Shown in pieces: positions 42,948 to 47,146 of a stretch of DNA of 64,000 bases. The stretch spans positions 57,670,346 through 57,734,345 of the forward strand of contig JBCFYV010000935.1 in the NCBI GenBank assembly GCA_039000515.1. The letters run 5' to 3'. The position numbers were made by a program, and so were the translations under genes. The DNA comes from Timema cristinae. Taxonomy: Eukaryota; Arthropoda; Insecta; Phasmatodea; Timematidae. Positions within the stretch are counted from its first letter, which is position 1. Each line of letters begins with the position of its first letter. Below the pieces are notes generated by a model. It did not search any database and was not told where the DNA came from. It saw only the letters and a program-made list of their open reading frames with translations.

Positions 42948-45474
42948 TATAATAATAATTAGTCCGTCCTAGAGGTCGAGTGGTCAGTGGACCCTAGTTC
43001 GAAACTAAAAGAGAGTGCTTAGAGCAATATACTAATTTTTATGTTTTAAATCTCTCAATGCGTCTCGCTACTAGTTCGGTACCGGCCTCTTTGGTCTAAT
43101 GATCTGCATTATTGGCTATTAATATAGAACTCCTGGGTTCGATTATCAGCGGCACCATAGGTATTCTTCCCATAGGAGAGATGTTCCTATGGTTGCTATG
43201 GTATGTTAATTTGTCCTAAATTAAAAGATATATACAGGCACCACATAATCATCATCATTATCATCACATCTTCTAATCCGGGGAGAGGCAACCGCATCTA
43301 GAAGATGGTTACATATCCGGCAGTGACAGTATAAGACCAGGAATGTTTAACCGACAAAATCTGGTGGCATACGAAAAAAAAAACCACTCATATGTACTTA
43401 TTATATGTGGGTCCGTCTCACACATAAATTTTGAAATACAATAGGGTTTAGATCATTCTACATTGGTTAGTTTGAAAAATTGGATAGTTCAAGCCCACCA
43501 CGATTCCCCATGAAATTCATATATATATATATATAAATGATAAATAAAATAACATTTAATTAGACTTTTATAAGGAAATAATGTGACCTGGTGGTCTAGG
43601 GGTAAGGTGTCAGACTTCTGTACTGGGGTCCGGGGTTCAATCCCGTCCCGGCACAGATTTATCTGATTACCAAACCCTTCCTTCACCTCTGACAAGACGG
43701 GTATTAGTCACAACTTGTGAAGTGTGGAATGCCAGGCCTCCACCGTGGTTCGGATCCCATGTTAAACTGTATGTCCTCCATTTCCTCTCACAATCACCCT
43801 ACGTAAGTGCGTGTAACTTGAACGGGTGGTGAGACACGGTGCTAATAATAATATAAGAAAATATTTGAATAATTTGAAGCCTTATACGTTGTTATTTTCT
43901 TCGAGTTTCTACTCATTTCAAACCTAACTTAACGATGATGGAATGCTGACAGATGGGAAAATTCTTGAAGAAGCACAGAACCAAAATATTAACGAATCCT
44001 CTGATGAAGAAGAGAACACAGATATCCACGCAGAAGAACCATCAACATCCATTTCTAAAGCACTTAACAATGACAGAAAACCCGAGAAGATTCACTGAAT
44101 ACCAACCAGAATCAAAAGACAACATTTTACAGCAGAAATCACTGAACGTGAAGGTTTTGTTTATTATATCAATATAAGCAATTTACAACGAATCAAGATA
44201 ACTAATTCCTTTTTTCGAACAAAATGGCAAAAACTTATTTAAGTCCGGAATTTTTGTTTGTTAGTTTTTTTCCAATTTTTTATATTTGTGTTTAAATTTT
44301 TCTAGTTTTTTCATATATGTATATAGATTGTGTATGTGTGTTTTATATTGCATATAAATCATAAAATGTGTGTCATTATATGTAGCATATTTTGAGATTT
44401 TTTATTTATTTTGTACCAGCTGCCTAGATATTCATAAAAAATGGTTAATTCAAATTGTTGATGATTTGAATTTTTATTTTAGATATCCAGGCCGCCACCG
44501 TGGTTCGGATTCACGTTAAACTGTAGGCCCTCCATTTCATCTCACAATCACCCTACCATTACACATTAGCGTCAGTCGTATAACCCGAACGGTTAGTAAG
44601 ACGCGGTGCTAATAATAATAATATTTTAAATATCCCTTGGACATAGAATTAAATAAATTCTACTGTAGGCCCCACTTGTTTCTTAGTGCGTTTATTACCA
44701 GGGTCATAATCCCTAAAAAAACAGTCTTCTCTTTTATTAATATTATTTTATAGATTTTGATATTATTTATAAAAAGTTATAGCTGCGGACCACATTACTT
44801 GAAATGTTAATGAACGATAATTGGTTATATAAATTGTATAGCTGTTAAAATGTACCTTCCTATAATTAAAATCGGACTGTAGTTAATACGCCCGTGCAAA
44901 ACTATTTAACGGAATGTGTTGCAGAATCTTACCTGAAGCAGCAATGGCCATAGAGAGATCACGAGGAGATTCCGTGCCGAGCTGGAACAAAAACAAAGCA
45001 ATTACAATTTCGCAACGGCTTTCCGGGATAAACTAGAAAGATAGAAACTATCGTAAAATTTTGGTAGAAAGAACCTAATAGAAAAATATAAACATCCGAC
45101 ACCTTAGATCAGTCGATAGTGTGTTTATCTACTGAACGAAGGGTCCCGGGTTTGATTCCCACCATGGGCGAAAATGTGTCATTGTGTGTTTACCTTTTCA
45201 CCTTGATAAATTAACGGTCGGGGATTGGATGTTGTGTCTGTCCTAGTCTTACGACGGGCCTAACACTAGAAACAGTAATGGATGTAAAATGAAGACAATA
45301 TTGCTTACGTTGGACATTCATTATATTTCGACAAATTATTATTAGAGTTATTTCATAAGTCTTGATAGTATCCATCAAAAGTGACAGATGCAGCTCATAT
45401 TACTTGACGCATGAATACATTAAATGATGTTTTTTATATTCACAGCGTCTTAGTACCCGCTCGGGCCTCTCTCT

Positions 45475-45510
<36 letters not shown>

Positions 45511-46430
45511 TTATATTATATATTAGCACCGCGTCTTACTACCCGTTCGGGTTATACGCACTTACGCTAATGTGTAATGGTAGGGTGATTGTGAGATGAA
45601 ATGGAGGACCTACAGTTTAACATGGAATCCGAACCACGGTGGAGGCCTGGCATTCCCCACATTCACAATGTGTATTGTCAAAGGTGAAGGGAAAGGGTTT
45701 GGTAATCAGATAAATTTGTGCCGGAACCGAGGATTGAGCCCCGGACCTCCAGCACAAAAGTCCGACACCTTACCCCTAGACCGCCAGGTCACCTATAATA
45801 TATATTCTATGAGGTAGTTAAAGTATATATATATATATATATATATATAAATATTATAAAACTAACCTCAATAGAATAGGAATGACAATAGGCGAGATTT
45901 AGAGATAACGTATCGGTGTTTGTCTGGAAGGAGATGGAAAACCTCACTACACCCAAACTGGGGAACATAAACCACTTAACGCTCTTGATGTGATGGTGGG
46001 GTGGGGTGGGGAAGGTATTGAGCTCTAATGTCTACATGGTGTTACATGGGGGAGGTGGCTACATCACAATGCTATGACACAGATATTATACTTAAATTAT
46101 AATGTTAAAAAAAATTATATTATTTTTCATCTCTTCACCGTTCGTAAACACATTTATATAGACTATAGGTGACCTGGTGGTCTAGGGTAAGGTGTCAGAC
46201 TTCTGTGCTGGCGGCCGGGGTTCAATCCTCGGTCCCGGCACAGTTTATCTGATTACCAAACCCTTCCTTCACCTCTGACAAGACATCTTGTGAATGTGGG
46301 GAATGCCAGGCCTCCACCGTGGTTCGGATTCCCACGTTAAACTGTAGGTCCTCCATTTCATCTCACAATCACCCTACCATTACACATTAGCGTAAGTGCG
46401 TATAACCCGAATGGGTAGTAAGACGGGTGC

Positions 46431-46483
<53 letters not shown>

Positions 46484-47095
46484 TAGACTATATTGCGCGT
46501 CTGGGGTACAACATTCGTAACCCAGTGGTGGAATTATTAGCCAGTACTGATGTACCGTTGCTCAACGGAGGCTCGGATGTACTAATCGTACATCCTTTCT
46601 GTTGAGGCTCTTTCCATGTCCCGATGAGATGAGGTGATAGTATGAGGGTGTGAACCAGTGTAGACACAACCTAACTTAAGACTAACTAACCCAAACTCTA
46701 GTGACCGTTGGGGTAACTCCCATTTCGGGAAAATTACCCAAGCTACCAGCCGGGAATTGAGCCCAGAACCTTTATAACTCTAGGCTCGTAGCCAGGTGCA
46801 CTGACCACTACACCACGGGGCCGATTAGTACACATGATCAGAGACAACTTCTGATTCTACCAGTAAGTTATTTTAGACCTGAGTCCCTTTTTTTTAGTGT
46901 CACAAAATCTTCCATCTTTAATGACATTCACTCTTGATCTAGAAAGCTGTAAATCACCGGAATGGTTGAAATTTACTTAACAAATTGGAAAAATTATATC
47001 TATGCAAGGGAAATGAGCTCTGAGACCCTATAATCACTTAATCCAGAGTCACTTTTACTAAGATTAGTGAATCCTGAGCTCTCACACGTGTAATT

Positions 47096-47146
<51 letters not shown>

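Larger units (their letters stand above)
33585..44932 (-). other. Intron 2 of the ZP gene (11.3 kb)
   Basis: No exon found. Holds the 61-bp minisatellite, two SINE A-rich stretches, a Tc1/mariner-like MITE, SINE E with a LINE insert, and several SINE B fragments. Unassigned AT-rich stretches of over 300 bases: 35130-36100, 37020-38035, 38500-38840 and 39090-39570. Confidence 0.6.
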
